In this document: piece by piece, positions 1 to 11,051 of the stretch
Layout: the number at the start of each line of letters is the position of its first letter
Numbering within the stretch: position 1 is the first letter of the stretch
Source of the DNA: Rhodocollybia butyracea
Taxonomy: Eukaryota > Basidiomycota > Agaricomycetes > Agaricales > Omphalotaceae
Length of the DNA: 64,000 nt
NCBI GenBank assembly: GCA_015501585.1
Contig: JADNRY010000160.1
Location: forward strand, 82,159 to 146,158
Reading direction: 5' to 3'
Translations under genes and position numbers: made by a program
The notes under the pieces: model-generated
The model's database searches: none
The model's input: only the letters and a program-made list of their open reading frames with translations
What the model was told of the DNA's origin: nothing

Positions 1-289
1 CTCTCCATGATATTATATAGATTGAGACTGATTCAAAAACTCAAGTAAGCAACATTGGTATAACATACCAATTTACACGACATGCTCTCGGCACGGATGT
101 GTTCGTATTCGCAGCGGCGCGATGGATCACCTGCCAATGTGTGTTCTCATTAAGGCAAGTCTTTGATCACTAGAAATCCGCAACTGTCTTTGGAACTATA
201 TACCCCTAGTACGAATATCTACTGCACAAGTACTGTGTTCTTTCTAGTTGTTTGAGTTCTTGTTTGTCTCAACAACTTGTATTGGATAG

Positions 290-823
290 GTTTGATATGC
301 TGGACATTAATACGACACCACCGGATGAATTATACACATGGACTTTCGACAAACATCCTGGTATGCACTACTTCAAATTGACTCGGTGATAGAAGCGTTT
401 TTGGCTGACCATTTGTTTGTTACAGAAAGTCCTAGCAATCTTTGTTGAGAGTGCTGCCATTTATACGTGGGTTTTAAATCTCCTTCTTCATTGCGTTTTT
501 CGTTAAACTCGCATCTGGCTAGGGCCTGGACAATCTTCTTCTTCATCACAGAACTACTGAAAACGCAGATCCAGCACTTCGCGATTGATGTTTTCCCGTC
601 GATAGCTGGTATCTCGTTTATGCTTATCAATGTTCGCGTGGGACTTGGGTGGGCGAAGGTATCATCACAGCCGAGTGCCGTTGCCACCAGTGGTACCGGA
701 TTCAACAACGGTGGAAGTAATATTCCGATGAGGCCTCTGGCCATTAGTATTTCGCAAGTGGTTGCTGAGGAAGGAGGGGAAGAGAGTCGGCAGTATGGGG
801 AAGGAAAGCTTAATGACCTGTAA
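290..823 (+). CDS. 3' exons of a multi-pass membrane protein (partial)
   Basis: Three exons can be chained in one frame: 290-360, 426-466 and 523-823, with introns 361-425 (GT..CAG) and 467-522 (donor GTGGGT, acceptor CTAG). The joined product runs through hydrophobic stretches (residues like LAIFVESAAIY, WTIFFFITELL and IAGISFMLINVRVGLGW), then a polar Ser/Gly/Glu tail and a TAA at 821-823. The arrangement of two or three last transmembrane helices followed by a VRVGLG-type turn and a hydrophilic tail is typical of a basidiomycete-specific family of seven-helix membrane proteins without known function. Upstream exons must lie in 1-289 or outside the window; I could not fix them. Function unknown; the splice model is inference. 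Confidence 0.6.
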
Positions 824-3059
824 ATTAAAGGAGAGAGCCTGATGATTGTCATGGTACTTGAGCGTTTCCCCACGTAGTTATCTTACATCTTCTATTTACT
901 GGGGGCAAAGAGTGAGTACGAGCGGGGACCGTCCAAGCTTTTCATGATAACGTCAAGCGTTCCCAGGTACACTTGGACTACGCAGGCATGAAATAATAAC
1001 GGGCGAAAAAAAAATTTGACAAAATTGTATCTTTGAGTAGTGACTTATGTTATGAGTCTGTGGAGAGCACATGAGTTCCCAAGTTTTTTGAAAGATGTAA
1101 AAAGAGAGAGAAGAAACTCATAAGCGAAAGAAACTTAATTGAGGGCTGACGAACGAGATACCCCGTATATAAGTAACTGCACGAAACTGTCCTGTGTCAA
1201 GGAACTCGGGCGGAAGAGTAAATAAAATATGAGAGGGGGAAGTAATGGCCCCCCAGGAAGGATCACCCAATGAAACGCGTCCCATCTGCAAACAGCGGGG
1301 AGGAGGAGGGGGGGACTCGTTGGCTCGTATCTCCCTTCAACAAATTTTTATTCATACCATCAACCAACTTGTCGAATTCTATGCCAGCAGCCGGGATGGG
1401 CTCAATGAGAAGGAAGTGTAAGAAATGAATGTAAGATGATGATGCTTGGGAGAGCTTTAAGTACTTACTTCTACAGGAAGCATTCCGGGAATAGTAGTAG
1501 TAGTAGTGGTAATACTATACTCGGCTCCGCTTTACAGTGCTATCTACAACCATGTAGCCAAGGTGTTGAGCTGGACATGCGAAGCATGCTCCGACGCGGA
1601 AAGTGATAGTAAGTAAGTACAATTATTAGACGGAAAGGTGCAGGTAAGCATAAGCAAAGGCATAAGCTATAAGTTTAGGTAGGTGTGACGTTGAGCACTT
1701 TGAGCAGGATCAAGTTCCAAGTTCGACAGGGACCTTGAGTGGTTGTATCTACGTAGATAGATACCCTTTTTGAATAAAAGAATACCAAGTTTTAGAGGTT
1801 AGCTTTTTCGATGCGTTGTTGCGGCGATGGAAAGGTAGATAGAAGCGGTCCCGGACAGCCTAGATAAGTATCTACTTACTTTTGAGTGACTACTCCCCGG
1901 GACTTAACCAGTGTACTTGAAATGCTGAGATACCCGCGAAAACCAGCGAGGAGTCTTGACTTGGACATAGGTGTGGGGTGGTGAGGCAGCGAGAATTTTG
2001 GTGTGAAATTGTAACGACCGATGACTGCAGGAGGATGAGGCGGCAAGCGCGTACTGAACGTCAGAGAAAGAAAGGCTCAAATGGTGGGAAACTCTTGCCT
2101 TGTTCAGATGGAATTTGTGGCTTCCTCTCCCGCCAGTTTCGCGAGGATTCATCGGTGTTGCAAAGTGTAACGATTCGGACCCAACAGCAGTGCCAGGAGA
2201 TTCGCTCCATACTTCCGGCGAGGAGTCTTTTCCAGCTTGACATAATTACAGATCATCGATGATCCTCGAGGTTATCAAAGACTGGATGTCGAATGTCATG
2301 CTGATCCTCGATACCTTTTTGAAGGGCACATCAAATAACAGTCATTAGTGTAGCCTTCGCGTGGTGATACGTGGGTAACAAGCTTCCCCATCCACGTCTC
2401 CATACTCCAACTTGAAAGTTTACTCCCTCTCCCCTTAGTCACCTAATCATTACGGCTACGTCGGTTCGAGCGAACACCAGTAACCCAGTTTTACTGTCGC
2501 GAAGTTATGGTTACTATTATAATCAGGATGAACTGCGTCAATGATACCACTTTCCATTGAATGCGAATTGTGTCAAATACCAGTGTTCTCTACCTCCCTA
2601 AAACGTACCCATTTGGACTTTGAGTTCGAACATGTTAGAGCATGTGTTCTTGTGCTCGGTCGTTCCGCCACTTACGTACAGTAGCTACTTATACTCTGTT
2701 ACGTACATTGAGTAATCTAATCGTTCTTTCATCCGTACCACGTCGTCGCGATTCCCTTCACACCCGAAGGTCGACTGTATCGTCCCCGCCGCTTGTCTTA
2801 TCAGAACAAAGGTTACAGTACAACGAATCGCTATCATCAACTTATCAGTTGAAAGTTCTATTGGTAAGGATTTTAAGCGCGCAACGTGGGTGATGATCAG
2901 ATGTTGATCGTTGATTGGTGGACTTTTGCCATTCTGTCAACCTTTCATTTTGATACCACGACATGTACAATCCCATCCACCAGTTTTTTTTCTTTCACCT
3001 ATAGCCCTGGAATCGTTTACTGCGGATATTTTTCTTCTTGAATCTAGTGGCGCTCGGCG
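824..3059. other. Gene-free stretch
   Basis: No convincing coding frame. It contains GTAAGTAC/TACTTAC-type simple motifs, a TAG trinucleotide run near 1495-1510, and a few short open frames with no family resemblance. The short open frames around 1978-2262 overlap on both strands and look like chance. Confidence 0.4.
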
Positions 3060-4457
3060 ATGAGCGCGTCTGGAACACCCGCAACGTAACAACGTCAGGA
3101 TGGCGCACAATCCTCGTCGAAAACTCTGTTGCCTCTGAAACGGAAGGAATCCTCAGATTCATTCGCGCTCTCGCTGCGAGAAGCAATGAATGCCTCGACA
3201 TCGCACAATGCCGTTGTCAGCGACTACTACAGTGAAAGCCAGAATCTCCCGAGGCGAAGCCAAGCCCGAGGCCGAGGGCGGGGAAGTGCCACTCGTGGTA
3301 GAGGTTGTCCATCGCAGTCTCTAGCCCAAAGCCGAACTCACTCTCCCCCCGTCTTCGTGTCGCGCAAATCCAACCCCAAACGTACGAATGACCCTGAGCT
3401 TCTTATCTCGCCGAAAGAACAAAAGCTGGTTCCGTTGCGCGAGACGTCGCCTGTTCGTATTCCTGGTGATGTAGTTGCGCTGCAGAAAGATGTGCATGGT
3501 GATCAGATGGTGCCGGTGAGGCTGTATGTTGGGAGACAGTGGGATATCATGGCTTTTCCTGGCTTGTTTAAGTTCGAGTTTGAGGATGAGAAGGAGGGCG
3601 ATGATTCTCTTGCGCAGGCCAATCTTAGGTTAAATTTGGGTCCAGTGGGGACGATGATTATGCAGTGGATCCGGCAATCGAACGAGAGTAGGCAGGCGTT
3701 GTCGCTGGCGAGCTGTGAGAGCAAAGGAGCAGGGCCTAGACCAGTTGGTAATGGGAAAGGCAAAGGAAAGTCTGTACCTCCGTTGTCGCTGTCATTGTCC
3801 TCGTCCTCAGCGAGGCTCTGGCTGGGAAAGCCGCTAGGGAAGGATGCTATGCAGGGCGAGTGCTTCGAGGAATGTTGGCGGGAGACGATGAAGGTCATGA
3901 TTACAAACAGGACGATGGTATCAACGATAAATCCGATACTCTCCCATCTCCTCTGATTCTGAGTCCGAAGACTCCGATTCCTTCGTGGATTCGCGTTCTC
4001 AGCATCCCACGAAGGCGTTAACTACTCCTTCTGCCCTTACCTCCGCCCGTACTTCTTCCCTTACCTCTGCCCTTACCTCTACCGCTCCCGATGTGCGCAC
4101 AGAGTGGCCAGAGGAGACATGTCGTACTACTGCCAGTGCCGCAGACCGACAAGCAGAGTATACATGAGACTTACAAATGAAGGTACCAAGTGCAAAATCA
4201 AGTATTGTGTACGATGTGTCAACCAGTGGTGAGTATTCATATCTTACCTTATCTTACTCGCTTTCTATTTACTTACTTATCCGTCGATCTCCACATAGAT
4301 ACCCCACCGTTGATTTCGACACTTCACGAACAGATTTCACATGTTTCCGATGCGAAGGCATCTGTAACTGTGATCTTTGCTGCAAGAAACGCGGTGATGC
4401 GTACCAAGCAGGTTTTTTGAAACGCGCGCACAGGCGCGCACGCGGGGCTGGGGAGGG
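3060..4457 (+). pseudogene. zf-4CXXC_R1-like (CDCA7-type zinc finger) gene, decayed
   Basis: The best start is the ATG at 3060; the same frame runs from there to 3956 except for an in-frame TAA at 3087. The N-terminal part is low-complexity (Arg/Gly-rich, then Ser-rich), as usual for nuclear proteins. The diagnostic part is downstream: an exon near 4119-4228 encodes paired cysteines (YCQCRRP, then YCVRCV). After a 70-nt intron at 4229-4298, the next exon encodes RYPT..FTCFRCEGICNCDLCCKKRG. The CxxC..GICNC..C pattern is the hallmark of the Pfam zf-4CXXC_R1 domain (CDCA7/R1 family, DNA-binding and chromatin-linked). Splicing creates TGA at the exon junction (4227-4228 plus 4299), where CGA (Arg) would fit the family. 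A frame change near 3830-3900 also breaks the gene. The 3' end is cut off by the element starting at 4458. Confidence 0.6.
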
Positions 4458-6222
4458 TACGGTTGCCGACTGGGCTCAGGCCAGATTTTTGCTTTAAATC
4501 AAGTGATCCGTCGGGACGTCAAGCATTTGTGACAGAGTGACTTATTATTAATATATATTATATGCCATACTTGCCTTACTTCACAGTGGCCGTTTACAAC
4601 AAGATCGCGTTCGTCGTGCTGGTCCCAGGGGCAATTTGTAAATATCTACGGTCAAGGCTTTGGGTTTGACCGTAGATACTTACAAGGCCGTACGCAATTG
4701 TTTATACCACCACAATCTTGTTTTTGCGGTAGTATAAACAAATGTTAGGCGCTGTTAGACTTGAATCAATTTTGTTCATCTCATTGTGATGATTGAGTGG
4801 TATAGTAATATTAGTACGTCCCCTACCTGAGCTGGCTAATAAGGTATGTACTACTTTAAGTGTCCAAGAAACTTTGCACCATTGTATGAACCTGAAACAA
4901 GCCTAGCGAAGATATTCTTGAGATATTTCTGGTTCTACTATCTAGCCATGATCTATTTCGACCTGTCGCTCCATTGCGTCTTGCTCCAAAAAGGTAACCT
5001 GGTGCTCATGAGCCATGTTTTGATCTTACAGAGCATCATTCAACTCGGAATTACGGGTATGAATGTGTATTTACTTGCTTTTATCACAACATCCATTGTC
5101 GTGCAACCTGCGGAATGAACATGGCTCGGAGTTTGAGGTGGCACGTTGAATTTAGCAAGCAACTTGTGGGCTCCGTGCAAGGCAGTGTGATCCAGGGCGA
5201 GCTTTTGGGTGTGAACATGTGCAGGCGAGCATTAAAGTGCAAGCAGCCACTGTGATACTATAGGGTTTTCCTTTAAAAGGGCTGAGTAGTGGAACAAACA
5301 TCTTTTATTATGACTCATGAGTATACATTGACTCTGTAGAATTGAGATGGGGTAAGTTCTTAAATTACACACGGGGAAGGCAAGGGAAGGCAGCTAGGAG
5401 CCAAAAGCTCCAATTGAGAAAGTGGACAAAGCCTTCGACCATATTACTGTAAGTAATATTACTAATACCAAAATGGATATATTTTGGTTAAGGAATGCTC
5501 AAAACTGGAATTATAGAGTCTGTGTAAGTATCTAAAGAGTTTAATAATGTTACCTGTGGCAAGTGCGTGCCATATAATATGAGGTGCAAGCCAATATTGC
5601 GGGTGCGCGTGAAAGTGTAAGCCAATAAATACAATTGAAGTTTGAAGTGTGCAAGAGCAAGTGCGAGTCAATATGCGAGTGTGCGGGTCAAGGTGCGTGT
5701 GGCTACAAGTAAGTGCAGTAACTACAAGAGTATCATCTGTGAGCATGCCAACAATTTCTGAGCATGCACGCTATGTACAAGTCTATGATAAGATATTGCT
5801 GCTACTGTTGCTACTGCAAGTTGCTCCGTAAGTATAGGAACTTGTAACTTGTAACTTGTAATTACACTATGAGTACTTAGAGTAGTAGTAATAGCATATA
5901 AAGAGTTAGATACTCTCTGGCCACTGATATCCGGTGGTTATACTTATTATGATATATGCTCGCAGCTCCCGCACCCGCACCGCTCGCACGCTCGCACCTG
6001 ATGCTCGCAAAAATCACCCTCCCATATCTTCTGCTACATGCATACACCATGGTACAGTAATGAGCTGAGCCATAGCATGCTTCCAACGACTCCAACGACT
6101 CTATGGAGGAAGTGTGAAGGAAGTACGTAATGTCAAATGTCACTCTGTCACTAATATTGGGCGCTCCGACGGATCACTTGATTTAAAACAAAAATCTGGC
6201 CTGAGCCCAGTCGGCAACCGTA
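4458..6222. mobile_element. Non-autonomous TIR element inserted in the zf-4CXXC gene
   Basis: The two ends are inverted copies: the left end reads TACGGTTGCCGACTGGGC and continues for about 70 bp (including the AAATCAAGTGATCCGTC block), and the right end is its reverse complement ending at 6222. If the TSD is TA (Tc1/mariner-like), the host reading frame continues after excision into 6223-6404 (AFTPVDVDESQ). A GGAGGG hexamer next to both ends is an alternative TSD. No transposase is visible inside. The interior has a short palindrome near 4638-4672 (GTATCTACGGTCAA type) and a degenerate GTGCGAGT-rich tract at 5650-5720. Confidence 0.65.
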
Positions 6223-6404
6223 GGAGGGGTGCTTTCACCCCTGTTGATGTTGATGAGTCGCAAAATACGAAACACTACTTTACATATACGTACGAAAACT
6301 ATACTGTGGCGCTTTTACAGTATCAGCCAAATCTTCAGCGTGCTATCTTGATTCTTCTTGTCCGTTTTTTCCTCGTTGAATATGTTACACTTTTTGTTAT
6401 GTAA
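6223..6404 (+). pseudogene. Displaced 3' segment of the zf-4CXXC-like gene
   Basis: An open frame continues from the right end of the 4458-6222 element to a stop at 6402-6404. If the element is removed with a TA duplication, this frame joins the zinc-finger exon frame directly (GAGEG then RRGAFTPVDVDES). There is no independent domain. The assignment depends on the TSD choice. Confidence 0.35.
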
Positions 6405-6602
6405 GACATGGGGGTTCCTTACCAAAGTACGAAGTACTTGAGACCCACGAGGACGGGACTTGGAGGCAGGAAGGCAGTGGGAAGGCTATAGCACCCGGCT
6501 AGCACCATGGTTGCTTGGCACGGCCTAAAGAAAGCTCCCGGCTGCCGCTGCCACCGACGCCGCTCTAGCTTTGAGCGACCCTAACAGTAGTAATAAAAAG
6601 CA

Positions 6603-6656
6603 GAATACTCAGCCCTCGAATACGGGTTATCTTTTGCTGGCCAAAGAACCACCCGC
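6603..6656 (+). promoter_or_regulatory. Duplicated promoter-proximal block, copy 1
   Basis: A stretch of about 54 bp (core CTTTTGCTGGCCAAAGAAC) lies about 75-125 bp upstream of the secreted-protein ATG at 6729. It recurs almost unchanged at 8431-8484 upstream of the paralogous ATG at 8512. Conservation of the non-coding block with the genes shows that the tandem duplication included the promoter. The TTGCTGGCCAAAG core contains a palindromic TGGCCA. Confidence 0.5.
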
Positions 6657-6728
6657 CGGACGCAGCTGGTCGCCCCAACACACATCTCACACATCTCACT
6701 CGCTCACTCGCAACACACACTGTTTACA

Positions 6729-7477
6729 ATGCGTCTAGCCGCTGTGATCTTCGCTGCTCTTATCGCAGTCGGATACTCAATCCCAGTGTCGCCGGAACCT
6801 CAAACCCCGTCCTATATGTATCGGATGGTAAGTGATCAGGATTCATAAATAAGAAAAACGGATGGTACATTTACTCACTAATTCATAACTTGATTTTTTT
6901 TTCTTTTTTTTTTCGTATAGAGCATTGAAGAACACGATACAGGCGACTATGATCTCCTCGTAAAGTTCATCATCAACAAAACCGGCGAAACCGCAAAAAT
7001 AAATACCTACAAAGACAGGCGGAAAGTCGACTCCGCTACTGCAGCGGAGGAACTCCGAATCACAGACTGCCTTACGGCTATGCTGGATGGGATAGATGCG
7101 CCTGGGCTCGGCCAGGCTGTGCACGAGCTGCTAGGGCACGACAAGAAGAAAGTCGACTTTCGGCGTATTAAATACGAAGGATATTACGACCCAGCGCAGT
7201 TACCTACAGTTACCGGGGACTGGGAAAATCAGACGAGAGCAGGATGGATTTCTTCAAGGTGACGGGAAAAAACAAAAAATTGAAATGCGCCAATGGATGT
7301 CTTGGGTGGGTTGCGACGGTGTGGGTGGACGGGGTAAATAGGGTGTTTGGAGAGCTTGTGAATGCGAAGGTGGGTATGCTGGGGGTGCGGAGAACTGTGG
7401 CGAAGGAGGCCCCGGATAAGGAGATTTGGAAGAGGCTGCATATGAAGTTTGAGAAGGATTTCTTGATGGCTACTTGA
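6729..7477 (+). pseudogene. Small secreted protein, tandem copy 1 (frameshifted)
   Basis: Exon 1 is 6729-6827 and encodes a signal-peptide-like start (MRLAAVIFAALIAVGYS, likely cleavage after the Ala/Ser-rich end). The intron 6828-6920 is GTAAGT..TATAG. Exon 2 starts at 6921 and is closely similar to the gene at 8512 (shared KVDF.RIKYEGYYDP.QLP). Near 7235-7245 the frame must change by one base: the upstream frame stops at 7260-7262, while the homologous C-terminal part (MDFFKVTG..WVAT..APDKE.WK.LHMKFEKDFL) continues in another frame to TGA 7475-7477. Two cysteines (CANGC) match the paralogue's CALGC. Function unknown; a small secreted or effector-like protein is the best description. Confidence 0.65.
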
Positions 7478-8430
7478 GAGGCTGAGGTTGGGGTTGACTC
7501 GGTGGTTGTCGGTAGATTCTCATACCACAGTTGGCACTAAGAGGTATTACATAATTACATACTTAGCCAGTACTGCGTCGACTTTCTCCTTCGCTGAATG
7601 ATGCTTCTTTCTAATGTGTAACGAAACAAAAAAAAAGCAACAATATCGCATTGAATCAAGAGATATTGTACTACTCTGATTCAAATGTCAGGACTACTTA
7701 CTACCAGATAACAGCTTAGATTAATAGATATATAAGTTCGGGAGGGGAGGGGGGGAATACTGATCAGACACTTTCATTGCTGGGGTAGTGGAGTCTGTGG
7801 AGAAGTGGATGCCTGTGGAGGCTGAAAGGGGCGGGAGGGTACAGGATGGTACTTGGTGTTTGGATTTCCAAAATTCAAAAAAGGACGCAGGAGCTTCAAA
7901 AAGGCTCAAAAGTACTCAAAAGACTCAAAACGGGTTTGAAACGCGCGCATGTGACACTATGTGACACTGCCATGTGCGGATCTGTGTGGATCCGGAGATG
8001 TCTGTACAGTGTACTGCCTTATACTGCACTCTGGAGATGTGCGGCTTTCAACCCTGTTGATGACAATTGATGTATACTAGGGAAAAAACAAAAGAACCTG
8101 TGCGATGTGCCGTTTTTTTTTTGCATCTGCGACTTGAGCTCGATTGCGTACGGTCAGTACGGTCTGCCAGGGTCTGCCCTGGTCTACCAACTCCCAGGTA
8201 CGTCTTTCATGTTGAATCAGTTGATGATCTTCCTGCCTGTTCCTCCTGTTGGCGCTGATGCCTCATATGTTACACTTTGTTTGTATCTTGTTATCTTGGA
8301 GCAGCTTGGAGCTTCTTGGGGCCTGATAGGCTAGCACAGGTTGATGGCATTTTAGGGCAATGCGCGCTTATCGATTGCTTGGCACTCCAGCAAAGGTCAG
8401 ATTGTCCTAAATCAATAAAACACAAATACA
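7478..8430. other. Spacer between the tandem secreted-protein genes
   Basis: No coding frame is supported. It includes a G-rich tract at 7739-7756 and a 130-bp stretch at 7930-8056 bounded by GGTTTGAAA and its approximate inverse TTTCAACCC, which could be a very short relic element but is not strong enough to call. Confidence 0.3.
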
Positions 8431-8484
8431 GAGCACTCAGCGCTCGAATACGGGGTATCTTTTGCTGGCCAAAGAACCACCCGC
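8431..8484 (+). promoter_or_regulatory. Duplicated promoter-proximal block, copy 2
   Basis: Near-identical to 6603-6656 and at a similar distance (about 30-80 bp) upstream of the ATG at 8512; the spacing is shorter because copy 1 has extra bases between block and ATG. Confidence 0.5.
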
Positions 8485-8511
8485 GCAAACACACATCCCA
8501 CTCATACAATA

Positions 8512-9237
8512 ATGCGCCTAGCCACTGTGATCTTCACCGCCCTCATCGCAGTCGCATACTCGATCCCACTCAGGGTGACAATGCCACCGGAACCACAAAC
8601 CCCAAAGACAGAATATGTAAGTGGCTCATTGATCAAGGATTTTATAAAAACAAGAAGGGTCGTTGAATCCTAACCTAACTGATGGGGGGATGTATAGGTT
8701 CAGAAAATCCCAGACCTCGAACCGCGCGAGTACGATTTCCTCATAAAGTTTATCACCAACAAAGCGCGTGCACCCGCAACAATGAGAACCGCTGAAGAAA
8801 GGCGGAAAGCCGAAAAGCCTACTACACTAGAGGAACAGCGAATCACCAAGTCTCTTATGGAGATGCTAAAGCCTGGGCCAGACGGCAGTCCACACAAGTT
8901 AATGGGTCCCCAGGCCAAAGTCGACTTTGGGCGTATCAAGTACGAAGGGTATTACGACCCCGAGCAGTTGCCTGGGGAAGCGCGCAAAATGGACCATATG
9001 GATTTCTTTTGGTTAGAGGGGAAGAAGCCCGGGTGCGCATTAGGGTGTTTTGGATGGGTTGCGACGGCGCGGGTGGGGGGGAAGGAGATGTCGTTTGGGG
9101 AGATTGTAAGTGTGCCGGCGCTGAAGCCGACGGAGCATAAAACTGTAGCTATGGAGGCGCCGGATAAGGCTGTTTGGAAGAAGTTGCATATGAAGTTTGA
9201 GAAGGATTTCTTGAAGGCTGAGGGGAAGACGGTGTGA
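8512..9237 (+). CDS. Small secreted protein, tandem copy 2 (intact)
   Basis: Exon 1 is 8512-8616, the intron 8617-8697 is GTAAGT..TATAG, and exon 2 is 8698-9237 with TGA at 9235-9237; this gives 214 residues. Residues 1-18 (MRLATVIFTALIAVAYS) form a classical signal peptide. The rest is hydrophilic, with a Lys/Glu-rich middle, KVDFGRIKYEGYYDPEQLP, a CALGCFGW cysteine pair and a C-terminal APDKAVWKKLHMKFEKDF. The same intron position as copy 1 supports the model. I recognise no catalytic domain. Together with copy 1 it is a tandem duplication in which this copy stays open. Confidence 0.75.
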
Positions 9238-9410
9238 GGCGGGCCGGTCGGATCTATCGAGACGGTCGTTAGCGTCGTTACGTAGAGAGTTGCTACGGTT
9301 CTATCTTGGTCTGTCATTCTCAAATTGCGCAATTCAAGTCGTTTCCTCGTTCCCTCCGATTGCGGCCAAGAACCTCATCCAAGTCCTTTCGGCTCTTATC
9401 GCAGCACCGC

Positions 9411-10853
9411 ATGGCCATCAAAAGTGCCGCTACAGCAGTTTTGGTCGCCTCCAGCGAGTCCAGGACCAGAGGATACAGAGTCTTTGCTCCTAGATACATC
9501 CTCGATGATACCGAATATTCTCTCCTAGCAATGGCTTATCCAGCACCCAAGCTCAAGCGCTCAAGCGCTCAAGACTTGTCCGCGTACGAAGATACGTTGA
9601 ATATCAATTATTTCACGACGTCCAATGCAAAAAGCCTTAGCCCTCCACCACGTCATCCTGTTGCTGCGCCTCGGTTGCCTGCGTAAGACTTGCTCCAACG
9701 CCCGAATAGTCCTCAATCCGATTCTGAATCCGAAAACAAACGGGAATACATCTATACTCAGCAACCAGAACCCCCACCTATACCGACGTTAGATCCAGAT
9801 TCCGTGCACGACAATACATCGCTGGCTCACTCGAGAAGATAAAGAGACCTGCCGCTGCTCTTACACCACATTCGCAGAAAAACAAAAGGCTCGTGGTCTC
9901 CAGTTGAAAAAAAGAGCACCTTCGAAAAAGGCGGCTACATTCAAGTGCCCGGTATGTCTACTTGTGTCTTTTTCAACTTACTCGCAGAAACTGGTTTGTA
10001 TCAAGGTAAGATTCCCCACCCCACGTCCGTCTCGCTGGATTTACTAGTATACTGACTCCTTCGTTTGCTTCGCCCAGGCCTACCACAATGCCAACGGTTT
10101 TGAATACCATCAAGAAAGAGGCGCATGCAATTCAACCAGACCCGACGCGAGTCGGCGCTATCCACGTCGCCATGTTGAGGATGTCGATTGACCCAATGCT
10201 AGCGCTCACCCTTCTCAAACAACGCCTCAGCCTATTCCAACTCCAACCCCAACTGCACCTCCATCGGCATTATCTTACTGTACATTCTGTATTTGTAACT
10301 ATGGACGCGGTTGGGAACACCGATTTCTCCGACAACGACAACGATGGGGAGTTCTCCGCCTTTGATGAGTCCTCCATATCACCCATATCACTGACTACAC
10401 CTCCCACCCCTCTTTCCTCCATCGGCATCGTCGATGTTCCTGTTTATTCACCCGCCTACGATTCTGCTCATATGCTGGGGTTGAAGGGGATGAAGGAGAA
10501 TGAAGGATTTGCTAGATATAGATTTGGGTGGATATGAAGAGAGGTGAGATGGCGTCTCTGGGTCTCTGGCTCCTCTTACTGATGTTTATGCTCCTGTTCC
10601 CGTTCACACTGCCATTCATGCTCCTGTTCCTGCTCCCGCTGTCGTCTACAAACACACGGCCTACGAACACAGGGGTTACGACGATGTAGACGCCGATGCG
10701 GACACGGATATGGATATAGAAACCCCTCCCCCCTCTTCCGCGCTGCTTTATCCTGTATCTGTATCTGCCGATTCCTTTTCCTCAGGCCGCTCCTTTTCCT
10801 GCTTCGGCATTGGAAGATTGAGGAAAAGGGAGAGGGGAACAAGGGGGAACTGA
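9411..10853 (+). pseudogene. C2H2-type zinc-finger protein gene (SFP1-like finger), probably decayed
   Basis: The most informative part is an exon set around 9880-10200. FKCP lies before an intron at 9952-9987, KLVCIK in an 18-nt exon 9988-10005, then intron 10006-10077, then AYHNANGFEYHQERGAC. Joined, this gives C-x4-C..(Y/F)..NG..YH.....C, the pattern of fungal SFP1-like zinc fingers. Upstream, the ATG at 9411 starts a frame with an in-frame TAA at 9684 (CAA would continue it to DLLQRPNSPQSDSESE). A further frame change is needed near 9838. Downstream, 10549-10853 encodes an acidic Asp-rich and Ser/Pro-rich tail (ADADTDMDIETPPPSS). The breaks suggest a pseudogene, but unrecognised introns could explain some of them. 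Likely a transcription factor if functional. Confidence 0.5.
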
Positions 10854-11051
10854 TATCCCCTCTGGCTCGCACATGGATCTTCTGGGCGTTGGCCTTCCTA
10901 CGCCATTCTCCGCCCGGTCAACTGCAACTTTGTTATTTTGTATCCCAATCCCTCCGTGCTTTCCCCGAGTTTTCGATGCTTAGTGCTTAGTGTTCAACTG
11001 CTCGTTTTTAGTTTTTTTCCGAGTTGTCTTTCTCTGTTATCATATCCATCA

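Noticed and set aside
373..873. 166-codon open frame on the minus strand
   Set aside because: It is antisense to the membrane-protein exons, which have splice sites and hydrophobic helices; low-complexity Ser/Pro content suggests a shadow.
7930..8056. Possible 127-bp MITE bounded by GGTTTGAAA and TTTCAACCC
   Set aside because: The inverted match is short and imperfect and no TSD is visible.
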